Positions 36,165 through 48,900 of a stretch of DNA of 64,000 nt are shown one piece after another; within the stretch, counting starts at the first letter, position 1; each line of letters starts with the position of its first letter. The DNA comes from Pristionchus mayeri (taxonomy: Eukaryota > Nematoda > Chromadorea > Rhabditida > Neodiplogasteridae): positions 7,192,001-7,256,000 of the forward strand of contig BTRK01000005.1 of the NCBI GenBank assembly GCA_036245805.1, written 5' to 3'. The notes under the pieces were generated by a model, which searched no databases, had not been told where the DNA came from, and saw only the letters and a program-made list of their open reading frames with translations. A program made the position numbers and the translations under genes.

Positions 36165-36961
36165 TATAATTTCGGTACCGGAAGTGCCGGACCTTTACGC
36201 CTACACAAGCTCTAGACGGGGTGTGTCCATATTCTGCGAAAACGTCATTATGCCGAAATCGGCAACGATAAGGAGGGTACAAAAATTGACCGCGCTCACG
36301 CCCATCTTGCACAAATAAAGGCACGCATTTTGACGAGCATAAATATTTGCACCTAATGAGCTTTTTTTTACCTTCTTATTTTTGCCAGCATTTGTTTGGA
36401 TGCGGTGATCGATGTTGAACACATTCTTCATCCTCATTAAATTTCGAAAATAGTCTGATCAAACTGATTCTCGCGCATTGATTACGCGTTCTAGCTGGAA
36501 TAACGCCTAAAATCACCCAGGTCAAAATTAGCGCACCACGTCACTGGACTCTAAACCATGATTTGGTCGTTTCATCGACATCAAACATTTAAAAGTAGGA
36601 GATAAGGAACGATCACTGAAGAGGAGTACCAGATTTTGCCGCGAAGCTTTTTAACGGTTGCAATTTATTATTTGGAACTGTGACTATTTTCGGTTTGTCG
36701 CATTTTTCTGGAAGATGGCTCATTTTCTGTAAAATGATTATACTGTTTGTTATCATATTGTTTGAGAAATTGTCGTATATAAATTGCTCGATTAGCATGT
36801 TGTACGGTAAATATTAGAGTTCACAATTCGAGGCACCGTCTGTTCATTTTACACACTCTCAACCTGTGGAACGGCGAGATGAAGAGGTGTGGAGAGGCGA
36901 GATGAGTGCAGAATGAAGAGACCGTGGTTTCATTTCTCGAAGTCTGGTAAATATTTATCAG
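36165..36961 (+). promoter_or_regulatory. LEC4 promoter region with GATA-type sites
   Basis: The distal part shares tgccgaaatcggcaac, cgataagg and acaaaaattgaccgcg with the PSI-D upstream block. The proximal part (36515-36612) shares aaaattagcgcaccacgtca, ctaaaccatgatttgg and catcgacatcaaacatt with LEC3. It ends in AGATAAGGA at 36600-36608. A 130-bp MITE (36816-36945) has been inserted between this block and the start. The ATG is directly preceded by atttatcag, as in LEC3. Confidence 0.55.
36816..36945. mobile_element. MITE in the LEC4 5' flank with 10-bp target duplication
   Basis: The element starts agagttcacaattcgaggc and ends with an imperfect inverse. It is flanked on both sides by ggtaaatatt (36806-36815 and 36946-36955). 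A 9-10 bp duplication suggests Mutator-type mobilisation. It ends only 16 bp before the LEC4 ATG. Confidence 0.7.
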
Positions 36962-39900
36962 ATGTGGCTTTCGGCCTGTTTAATCTGTCAGAAATGTGCG
37001 AGAAAAAGTTGCGTAAAAAGTTCGCGAACTTCTGATTCTCTCCATTTCGCATGATCTCTCTCTTTCTCTAACCAGGTCGATGAAAAGTTCACGAACTTTT
37101 CGGTGAACTGTGTTCGAAAATCATACTTTTCTTTTGTTTTACTTACTTTTATAAACTATTTTTGCTTTTAACTTATGATTTCTTATAATGACAACCTTCC
37201 CTTAGCTGGAATAGCTTCATAATACAGCGTAGTGAAAGTAAACGCGGTTGGAGTATTTTTTTCGAAAATTGGTCACCACTTTCCCCACCCTGTAATGTCA
37301 AGCTATTCCATCAGAGGAAAGGTTGTTCTTATACGCAGTCATAAGTTAAGAGCAAAAATAATTGATAAAAATAAGTAAAACAAAAGAAAAGTACGAATTT
37401 CGAACGAATTAATGCCGGTTTTTAACGAACTTTTCAAGGAGCTGCGTGAAAAGTTAGAGAAAGGCGAGAGAGCACGCATTCTTGAGAGAAGGAAAAGGAA
37501 GCAGTGATTGTTTACTTCCTTTTCCCTCTCTCGACAACGCGTGCTCTCTCGCCTTTCTCTAACTTTTCACGCAGCTCCTTGAAAAGTTCACGAACTTTTC
37601 GACGAACTATGTTCGAAATTCGTACTTTTCTTTTGTTTTACTTATTTTTATCAATTATTTTTGCTTTCAACTTATGACTGCTTATAAGAACAACCTTCCC
37701 TCTGATGGAATAGCTTGACATTACAGGGTGGGGAAAGTGGTGACCCATTTTCGAAAAAAATACTCCAACCCTGTTTACTTTCACTACGCTGTATTCTGAA
37801 GCTATTCCAGCTAAGGGAAGGTTGCCATTATAAGAAGTCATAAGTTAAAAGCAAAAATAGTTTATAAAAATAAGTAAAACAAAAGAAAAGTATGATTTTC
37901 GAACATAGTTCGTCGAAAAGTTCGTGAACTTTTCAACGACCTGGTTAGAGAAAGAGAGAGAATACACGAACAGGAGAGAATCAGAAGTTCGCGAACTTTT
38001 TACGCAACTTTTCTCGCACATTTCTGACAGATTAAACAAGCCGATTGTCGCATTCTTCTTCTCTTGGTTGTGGCAGTCAATGCTAGAGTGACCTTCCGCA
38101 AGTCGGAAGTGCTGGACAACTACGACCTAGAGTTGGAAGAAATGGTTCGTACACAGATATTTCAGAGTAGAATTGCAGGTTGACCCATGTACTGAGCACG
38201 CGTCTTGGCGCGTATTTTTTCGCGTGACATAAATTTTATATATATTTTGTTCAGAGTCAGTGGAGTGCTTCTTTCCGCTGCGCTGATGGATGTCGATTAT
38301 ACTCGCCGACGATCGACGATAACGTCACTATCGTAGACGAGACCGGACGAAGGATATTTAGGCAAGTGAATCTATTTTTTTGAATATAGCACGCTGTAAA
38401 CTAAAAATTCTGCTCCTGGTGCGCGGAAAGAGATGGATCAAAAATATTGCATTCGGACATCTAATCAATAAGATACTGTATCTGCAATGACGAATGCCGA
38501 AAATCTGTAAAGGGAAAATCATTTTCGGAATAATGTCTTGCGATATTTTCCGCGACAAAATTGCATTGCAATTTTTTCCTCAAATAAATTGCAATGCAAT
38601 TTTTTTCGTGATTTTGCTGATTCGAAATCAATTACTTTTGGAGAGCAAAATACTTTAGCCAGCGCGGGAGTCGAACCACCAACCAATCCGATTCAACCCA
38701 GACGCTCTACCATTGAGCTATAAACCATTTCTGCAGTCATTTCTCATTCTGAGTACTAGTGAGCGGTGTGGAGGCTAAGGAATACTTACTTCAAATCCGA
38801 CCGTGCACTAATATCGAAAATGAAAGATGACAATCAAAGAAGCTCGTAGCTCAGTGGTTGAAGGGCTGACGAGAGTAGAATAGGTCGGAAGTTCGACACC
38901 CGCATTCCGTTGCGTATTTTGCACTCTCGGCAAATGATCTCGGATCAGCCGAAGAGGCGGGCAAAATATCACGAAAAAATTGCATTGCAATTTATTTGTG
39001 AAAAAAATTGCAATGAAATTTTTTCGTGGATTTTTTTGCAGTTCAATTTTTTCGTGGAAAATATTGCAAAATCTGTGGGAATTTTTAAACATTGTATTAT
39101 TTGAGTGTTTTGCATAACATTTGTCATTTTGGAAATAAAAGTGTGATTTTGCAAGTGAAATTGAAACAGCAAATAAATATCCGAGATATTCTATTTTCAG
39201 GCGTCCGCGCACCAGGAGCAGAATTTTTAGTTTACAGTGTGCTATATGTGTTCTTTATTGTCATATTTCAATAACGTTAAAAAAACGCCTCTTATTCTCC
39301 CAGAATTTCCACGAAAAACCATCAAAGATGAATAATGTTCAGCTTACTCGAGCTTGCAACCATGAATTCCGAATTGGAAGTGAAGGAACTGCCGGTGAGG
39401 ACAATTATGTTGTTCGTACTTGAACATTATGTGCATATATCACGCGTAAGTGGTTTTTGGACACGCCGTTTAGACAGGAATTATCCTTGAAATTTGGCGT
39501 CTATAACTTTTTGGACTACTCGCTAGCTCCACTCCGGACCGAATTATACCCGTTCAAAGAAGACACTTTTCGGCGCTGAAATTTTTTGACGATGTCTCAC
39601 ATCGTCGAAGTTGAAAATTTTCTTTAAAAAATCTCTTCGCTACCTTGTGAGGGACCATATGGACTATCGAAAAACGGGTTTGCGTAATTGTGGACTTTTC
39701 CAACGTGCCAGTGTTTATTCGACCCTTACGCGACACGCGTGATACGAGCCCATTTTGTGTAAGAATTGAATTATTCTGAGAATGCACAGCTCAAAAATCT
39801 CAATTAGTTGTAAGTCTCTCTCTATCGAAGATGCTGAAAATACAACAATGGAAATCCACCACATATAAGGCTGGTGCAAAAGCCTTATGGAATTTTTATA

Positions 39901-42900
39901 TTTTGCCTTCCATCTTCCTTTTAGTTTGAACGATGAACTTCCGGATATTGATTACTCATGAGTCCTTGCATACTCTTTCATATGCGGACCCTATCAGCAT
40001 TGCCCAATCAGAGAGGCGAGAACAGGATCAAGTTAAAATTACGAAAATTCATCCATCGAAAACGGCACTTTTCTCAATATTATGTTTCCTCTGAAGCATG
40101 AATGTTCAATCCCTGGTGGTTATATGAAGCTCCCATCTTTACCCTATTAATATTTTTCACATTGATGCCGGAAGTTACATCCTTTCGAGTAATGAAGTTG
40201 ATCTGTAAATGATTACATGTAGCATTCCTGTGTTAAATAAGAAAAAAAATAAGAAATTCAAATTTTCTGAAAGGGGAAAGAAGCAAGCGCTAATATTTTT
40301 TATGAGAATATAGCTTCTTCGCGGCTGCATACAGCACACACATGACGGAGCCTGTATTCTTGGTCTTTCATTCAGAAAAGCCCGGCAAAGTCACATGTCT
40401 GCTCATAATTTTGATATCATGCAATTTGGTTCAAACCCACTCATATGACAGGTCTAACCTATTTTTTGAAAAATATATATGAAATATACAATGCTACTTC
40501 TCGGCCAACAATATGAAGTTGTTTCATGGATTTTCCCTTCGAATATCTTCTGAAATAAATTTAAAACAAAATTTGGCGAACTGTTTGCAATTGGGTTAAT
40601 CTTAATTTCTTGCGTTGGTTGCAAGATCGGTTTGATTGAAATATGTGTGAACAAAGTTCAAGCATACCCCTAAACAATGCCCAAAACAACAATATGTTTG
40701 TTGGTCATTAAGATTTGAGACACGCGAATTATAATTCTTCAAAGTACGGAGACAACAACCACAAGACTTTTGCACCAGCCTTATAGATGCAGAACTGTCT
40801 CGCACTCAATGACTCAGGAGGCCCCCCCCCTTAATCATTAATTACTTATGCTAGCATGGTATCGCCGCGTCTCGGGCGTAGATAAAGTATAATAATAATA
40901 ATTATTATTATTATTATTATTGTAAATTATTGCTCTCATTCAGGGAGGCAACTACAAGCTGCACAACAACTACCGCATACCGCCATCATTCGTCTTCTAT
41001 GCTGTTGAGAAGGGCGCTGGTGAGACAGTTGACCGGCACACCATTGGGAGACTAAATAAAACATTCAATATTCTAGACAACTACAACAGCAAAGTGTACG
41101 TTGTGGGCTCCTCAACGATCCATCTAAATGACGCCCGGGACAACATCACCTACATGTCCGATACAGCGTCTATTCACTTCTCGCATTTCACAGGGTTTTC
41201 TGAGGTAGGTCTTTTACAGAGAGAGTACGAGAAACGATTTCATGGTCTTTCCTATATTTTAAAAACATTTCGTTATACATACAATATCGATCATAAGTAT
41301 TCGCCCAAAATTTCGGAGCCCTATAATTTTTGAACCGATTGCCCGATCAGTCTGAAATTTTAACTGTAGATAGGTAATTCATCGGGGAATGCGATGCACT
41401 TATAGACAAATCATGAAAAGTTTTCGCTCTTGCATACTGATGACGCAATAACAACACATTTTTTCGAAATGGATTATTTCCTCGGAGAAATTTTTTGTGC
41501 TTACCGGACTTATTTTGGGTATATTCTCACACCACCTTAATTTTGGGTATATTGGTTTTTGCACATTTCCAGCACAGAAATGTGCAAAAACCATCGAAGA
41601 ATCGATTCCCAACTTTTGGTAGGGTTAGCTTCACTTTCCAGACCGTGGCGTTCGATCTTAAGACGCGCGCTACTCTCAGAATAAGCGCTTCTTTCTTCAC
41701 ACCGCTCCCTCTCCACTCTCTCTCCTTGTAGGGGAATGATGTACGCTCGAGAGGAGCGCGCGTCTTAAGATCGAATGCCACGGTCTGGAAAGTGAATCTA
41801 ACCCTACCAAAAAGTTGGGAAAAATTTGGGAATCGATTCTTCGATGGTTTTTGAACATTTCTGTGTTGGAATCACATTTTATGCAAATTCGGCATTGAAA
41901 CGGTACTCGGCCAAAGTCGGGACATCAGAAAAAGTCACTTTTTATGCCTTGAGGCCAAATGATGAGCGATCGGTACCAAACTTTCAGGATCATCTGCGAT
42001 CATAACAAGGATCATTTTTCTTCTGTGCATTAGTTCCTAGCTTGCCTAGAACCAAAGTTCTGAGTTTGTAGCCTCGAATATGCAGCGGCTGCAGCAACTG
42101 GGTGCGAAGTCGCAGCAACTTGAAAATTGTTTTCTGGATAGCCATATGGCACCTCTCAACCCTCAGAAAGTCCGGTAAGCACGAAAAATTTTTCCGAGGA
42201 AATAATCCATTTCGAAAAAGTGTGTTGTTATTGCGTCATCAGTATGCAAGAGCGAAAACTTTTCATGATTTGTCTATAAGTGCATCGCATTCCCCGATGA
42301 ATTACCTATCTACATTTAAAATTTCAGACTGATCGGGCAATCGGTTCAAACATTATAGGGATCCGAAATTTTGGGCGAATACTTATGATCGATACTGTAC
42401 GGCCGATAAGGATATACAAATATAATCTGAATTTCGAACAGTTATATTTGTATTGGTATGATAACATAACGCATTTTTCATTTGCTTAAAATGAGTAATT
42501 ACAGAGTGATGCGATTCCATACGTCTACACGACTGGAGCTGATGCTATCGCCTATTGTCGCCCAGTGTTCACTCCAGTGTGAGCCAATGAACGAATACTT
42601 GGTGTAAAAATGCGAAATGTTGAGAACCCTTTGTGAAATGTGCTAAAAAGCGCACCACCCCAGATAAAAAAAAACAAATATACGCAAGCTCTTCTTCTTC
42701 TTCTTCAGCTCCTACGACCTCCTCGAGGGCACATCATTCTCCGTTTACTCGCCCATCGCAACTGTCTACTACAAGCAAGAAGGAGCATCGAAGAACGGAC
42801 GAATCACCGTTACCGGCGACAGTGAGAAAATGAACATCAATTGAATATTTTTGAAAAAAATGTGTATCTTTGAACATCTCTACGTACCCGAAAGTATACC

Positions 42901-45900
42901 ATTAAATCGTTTATTCTGTTCAATTCAAGGATAATCAATGATAGTGATCCAGAATTTTTCAGCTGCCTGGTCTTCCCTGTCGCCAGGCACCAGCGCAGTA
43001 TACGTTACAGCAGGTATACATTTTGGATGATTTGGCCTCAATAATAATGTTATTGTTATTGTTGCTGAAAATTAAATCAAAACAACAAGTGTGCAGGCTA
43101 CGTTGGTTGTCCATCTGTTCACACGACTTACTCAACGCGCCCCGCAGTATATGCTATCAAAGAAGACGATTATTTCTCCGGCTCACAGTACGCTCATTTG
43201 CAACACTACACAACACCTCTCTAGTAGGGTTCCCCTAATTGGGCGCATTGGGCGCATCGTCTTTTGAATCACTTTCAGTTATGTTTGAGGTGCACTATAT
43301 AGATCACATATGTAGCCCACACGAAACATAACTAAATATGATACAAAAAATGCCCAATACGCCCTATTGGGGAACCCTACTCTCTATTCTCATCTGAGCT
43401 TTGTCGTGCAACCACGTATGCACTTTGGAGAGGAAAGGGGCGCATAGTGGCTTAGAGCTGGGGTGATCAGACAGTCGGACCCTCTCCGAATTTCTCTCCG
43501 TTGGTGAAAGAAGGATAAATAGGTGTCACGACGCAACCATGCATCTGCGATACACTGTCAGTGACTCAAAATTGGCCACAAAATTTCAACACTATTCAAT
43601 TTTAAATATCTCTGACATATTTAGCCTGTTCGAAGTCAACGTCAGCGGCGTCTACTCAATCTATTCCGATGCCGTGAAGCTTACTGTCAACGACGACGCG
43701 ATGCAGTGATTTTTCTTGGAAATTGCACACATTTTTTTCTTTTCTCGTGGTAACATCCCGATGTCATTTGCCCCAACTCATTTTCTGTAAAGGACTGAAC
43801 AAACAGAAGCTCTCGAGCTTTCATACACAGGGATGCGTAGTACATATGAGGGCGTTTGCCGAAGATTCGATCAGAGCCCGGCACAGCAAAAAAAATCAAT
43901 TTTCCAATTTTGAGTGATTTGGGGTTATCGATGGCGCTGAAGAAGATAGGCATTCTCATTTTGTACGTAGATCTTCTGTTGGCTCCAGACGACGTTGCGT
44001 GGTATTCACATTTTGAGACTTTCCACAGCTGGATTGAGCGCTAAAATTAGTGGAACAAGTTTTCTGGGGTGAAATTTTATGGCGAACACGCCTGTGTATT
44101 TCAATTATCATATTTTTCTAATAAACAAATTAAAAATAAACTTTTCGCTCCATCAAAAGCGAGCTTAGCAAACATATGGATGGAACCGCCGTGACGAGAG
44201 GATTTCAAGTATGTAATTTCATCAAATTACGACATCAAACTTTTGAGAAAACAAAAAATAACTGCGCTCAAAACAGATGAAAACGCGAGGGTGGACGAGG
44301 CAATGCACTGAAACTGCCAGGGGGGCGTGGGATAGAGGCAGAGGAGGGGACTGCCAGAGGGTCTGAGGTCAAGTGAAGGAGGAAGATCGGACGATAACTC
44401 GCCAAATTAGGTTCAAACGTAGCACTATTTGCAACATTTCTCAAAAGTTTGATGTCGTATTTAGATGAAATTGCATACTTGAAATCCTCTGGTCACGGCG
44501 ATTCCATCCATATATTTGCTAAGCTCGCTTTTGATGGAGCGAAAAGTTGAATTTTTATTTTTTTAACTAGAAAAATATGTTAATTGAAATACACAGGCGT
44601 GTTCGCCATAGAATTTCACCCCAGAAAACTTGTTCCACTAATTTTAGCGCTCACTTCAGCTGTGGAAAGTCTCAAAATGTGAATACGACGCAACGTCGTC
44701 TGGAGCCAACAGAAGCTCTACGTTCAAAATGAGCGTGCCTATCTTCTTCAGCGCCATCGATAACCCCAAATCACTCAAAATTGGAAAATTTAATTTTTTT
44801 GCTGTGCCAAAATATTTCGGATCTGCTCGACTTTTAGGGAAACGCTCTCATATTGCGTTTCCATTTTACATGGTTGTAGAGTAGGGTGAATGTGCAAACT
44901 CCGCGCACCATCCACCTTTTCCCATTTAAGACTCTCCGGGGAGGGCCGCATCTCAAAGAGGTACGCTGCGAATGCGTTCGACATCTCCATCTACCTGAAC
45001 TTGCATGACGCCTTCGAAGTAAAGGACTCATTCGCTCTGCAAGTAGACATTCTGAATAGCCCAGGTATTTCGACTAGCTCGGCTGAGAACCATGACGTCA
45101 TTTCATATATCAAATCGGCATGACGTCATAGTTCTCATCTTACCTAGTGCTGGTTGTTCATGCTCGTTACATATGTGTTGATGATCCCGCAATAATGGCA
45201 ATCCAAGCTATCTAGTTCTTTCGCAAGTTAGTGTGTGTCATGAGAAACTACTGCTAGCACACTGGAGAAGCCTACAGTTTTGGTTCCCATGGGACCTGGA
45301 ACATTATCCGAGTCACTGCCTAACAGTGCTTTTGCTGGAAATGTTAAAGTACGAAGTCAAATAATATAGAATATGCATGACGATTATGAATTTACAATAT
45401 GCATTTCAGTCGCGCCACTCTGGAACGCGACAACTATCAGACCAGCTACTCCACCCGCACCCACAACAGCTGCTTCGAGCCCAGCCGGACCAAGTAATGA
45501 TGCATAGCTGTTCAAAATATGCAGGGATATGTAGCTGTAGTGTCTCACCGCACTGCTTCGATATTCGATATCCGATACCCGATCTTTGATCTTTGATCTC
45601 TGATCTCTGATCTACGATTTGACCTTACTAATCGGCCACTTGACGAGCTTGCAAACGCTTTATGTGTCTGCACTTTATCAATTTTCTGCTTCAATAGGCA
45701 TGATAACAAAGGAAAAATGCAGGCCCCTACTGCAACTGTGACACGAATTTGGGCATGCCAGTTGGATGGGACCCTAATGAGATCTGGGTGGATATCGCCG
45801 TCGTTTTGGACACTTCAGAAGCCATGGGAGAGGCAGCATTGGACAAGGTGCGCTAGGAAAATATATCACTAATGCAAGTTAGGCTGTATCATTGAGAAGA

Positions 45901-48900
45901 TGCCTCGTAACTAAAAAACACGAAAAAATGTATACATCATTAAAGGAACAAGCATAATGTTCATATCATTCGTTTAGCTACTAATATTCGAATATTTTGT
46001 GATTTACAATTAGACTTACATCATTTGGATATACAATTGGCATTTGCAGGCTGGACGCTTGATTGAGTCGTTCTTTAGTGATGGTATTAACGACGTTCTC
46101 GAAACCGATACAAACGCGGTCTTCTACTCAAGAGTCGGTGTGATCACATCGGATGAATATGATTGGGTATTTCCCACGTTAAATGTATACTGTATTGTTT
46201 CTTTATTGTCTATATTGTTTTTTTTGTTTAACGTATCAGCGCTAGCGGAGAGTGCCCCCTCCTTCCCCCCATCCCTCCATTCGCCCCTTCATTTTCCATT
46301 CATTCCCGCTCTTGGAGTGGTCTAGGGGAAGGGGGGGGGCACTCTCCGCTAGAAGCTCCAACGTATCTACTATTTTATTGGTTGAAATAAACTTTCACAA
46401 ATCGCATCGTCACATTCAGGTGCTGTACAACCTCAATATGACCAAGTATGACTCAATTGAAGGAAAGGCACGGATCAAGAAAGGCGAACCTTACATGAAC
46501 TATGTGACGTAAGAACTAATTTTTGAAATACTATTATTCGATGGACCCATATAACCAATAATCGTATATCAGCCTTATTCTTTTGTTATAAATCATGCAA
46601 TAAATGAATAAGGAATTGGAGATAGAGATAGAGAGAGAATGGGCACATAGAACATAGAAGCACATATCAATCGTTCAACTTCGACGGACATCCGTTTATA
46701 GTTGTTTTTGTCTTACATTACTTATGTTCTTGCATTTTTGGAAGAATGAACAAACTAATTGCAGTTCGTTCGAAACAGCTGTGCATATGCTCGAACGAGG
46801 GCTGATTGGCAAACCAGAAAGGGCGAATGCCCGACAAGTGATCTATTTCATGACAAATTCACGACCGTGAGCACTCTATTATTTTAGTAATTAGTATTTT
46901 AGTAATTAGTATTTTAGTAATTAGTATTAGTAATTAGTATTTTAGAACTGGTGATGATCACGCCATTCCAGATATATACTCGCCCTGGATGATGTGATTG
47001 CCTTCGAACGCTTCAAGACTAAAAAAGGAGTCATTATAATGAACAGTTAGTTGGATTCATTTTAGTTCCTGTTCCATTTTGTCACTTAATAAGTCGGTGG
47101 TGAATTATGATCATTGGCTTCACTTTCTTTTGAGTTCTAAAATTATATAACGTCTTCAACTGCTTTCAATCTAAGATCGGGAATTCGCACCTCAATTCAA
47201 CACACTGCGTTGACGAGACGACCGATGAAAGTGTATGTGCGCACTTCAACAACATGCATTTCAGATTTACTCAAGGATGGCGAGACGGAGGTACCTGATT
47301 TGAAAGCTCTAGCGTCGGAAGGCTACTATTTCGCAAATGGCGATTACATGTTAGCCGGACTTCAGCCGTTTTGCAAGGGTTTGTGTCTATGCATCTATCT
47401 CACGGCTTTTTTATTTATTTATTTTGTGATTTCATCATCTAAACAGTTGCTTAGTGGGATCGACATGTGTTTGGAATATGTGATGAAACAGTATCGTGTT
47501 CAGCCAATTGCTTCTGCGCGGCGGACAAGATCGCCTACGGAGGAAATGATCCTGCCATCAAAGCTGCAGGTGAGGTACTTGTATAGCATCGGTAACGTAC
47601 CAAATCACATCTACAACTTTTTTTGGTGGAGAATAGCCTCTAACGCTGTTTCATCTGACACTGTTCCGGTAGGAATAGCATCTGACACTGTCCTATTTAC
47701 ATCCCAAAGTGTTATCGGAGTGTTTATAAAACGAATTCGACTTGGTCGGTGAGTTAGCGTTCGATAAACGATATAATGTTCTTGCCATGATGTATAATAT
47801 CTTTCCAAGGGAACGGCATAGTGAGAGAGTGAGAAACGTGGTATCGCCTCTGGTACTCTAATCTGATTTTAAGTGGGAATGCCTTACAGGTGGCTGCTAC
47901 AGCGCATCGACGAAGAGCCTGCCTTTAAATCAGGCAAAGTCCGACTGCTTCGATGGACATGGAGTCATCGCGGAGATTCATGACGAGCAGAAGGGAGCAT
48001 TCCTTCGGCGAAGTTTGTGTTTTGTGCTTGCAATATCTGAATAGTAGTTATGTATATGCACATATGTATATGCACATACTAGCATTGTTTCAATTAAGAT
48101 TATTGAGTATCAGAACATATGCTAATGGCTTTAGTAATTGTAACTTTCGAAACATCACGATTATCAGCACTATGATTTTTCCTTATGTCCTATCCGAGTA
48201 TTTTCAGTTATGTCGAGCTCAAAGTCGGACTACTTCTGGATTGGCTACGAGAAGTTGAACGATGTCGATTGGAGTTGGGAAGACGGGGTCAGTCTAAAAT
48301 AGTTAACGCGAAATTTTGGTTCTAGCTTTCTAATGAACTGGCCTCCTGTCAGTTTGGCGAATATATTAGGTTGATGCAAAAGTCTTGCGGTTTTTTGATA
48401 TTTTGTCTTCCATCTTCCTTTCAGTTTGACCGATGACCTTCCGTATATTAATTACTAATGAGGCCTTGCATACTCTTTCATATGCGCACCCTATCAGCAT
48501 TGCCCAATCTGAGAGGGGAGAGCAGGGCAAAGTTAAAATTGCGAACATTTATCCATCGAAAACGAGACATTTCTCAATATTATGTTTCCTCTGAAGCATG
48601 AACGCTCAATTCCTGGTGGTTATATGAAGCTCCCATCTTTACCCTATACATACTTTTTCTCATGGATGATGGAAGTTACATCCTTTTGAGAAATGCATTG
48701 ATCTGTACATATTGCATTTTTATGTTCATTTCGCATGTTTTTGGAAAATGAGAAATTCAAATTTTCTGAAACGAGAAAGGTGCAGGCGCCAATATTTTTT
48801 TCAGAGAATAAAGCCTCTTAATGGATGAATATAGCGCACTCATAGCGAAGCCTATATGCTTGGACTTCGACGCTAAAAATCCGAAAAAGTTTCATGTAAC

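Larger units (their letters stand above)
38384..39255. mobile_element. Palindromic element holding two head-to-head tRNA-derived SINE-like heads (LEC4 intron 2)
   Basis: The outer arms are tatagcacgctgtaaacta at the left and tagtttacagtgtgctata at the right, continuing into aaaattctgctcctggtgcg. Inner arms share aattgcattgcaatttattt. Between them lie two tRNA-like sequences in opposite orientation, listed separately. There is no coding capacity. Confidence 0.7.

Noticed and set aside
38654..38727. A functional tRNA gene
   Set aside because: A and B boxes are present but the acceptor stem does not pair and there is a mirrored partner inside a palindrome; a SINE head fits better.
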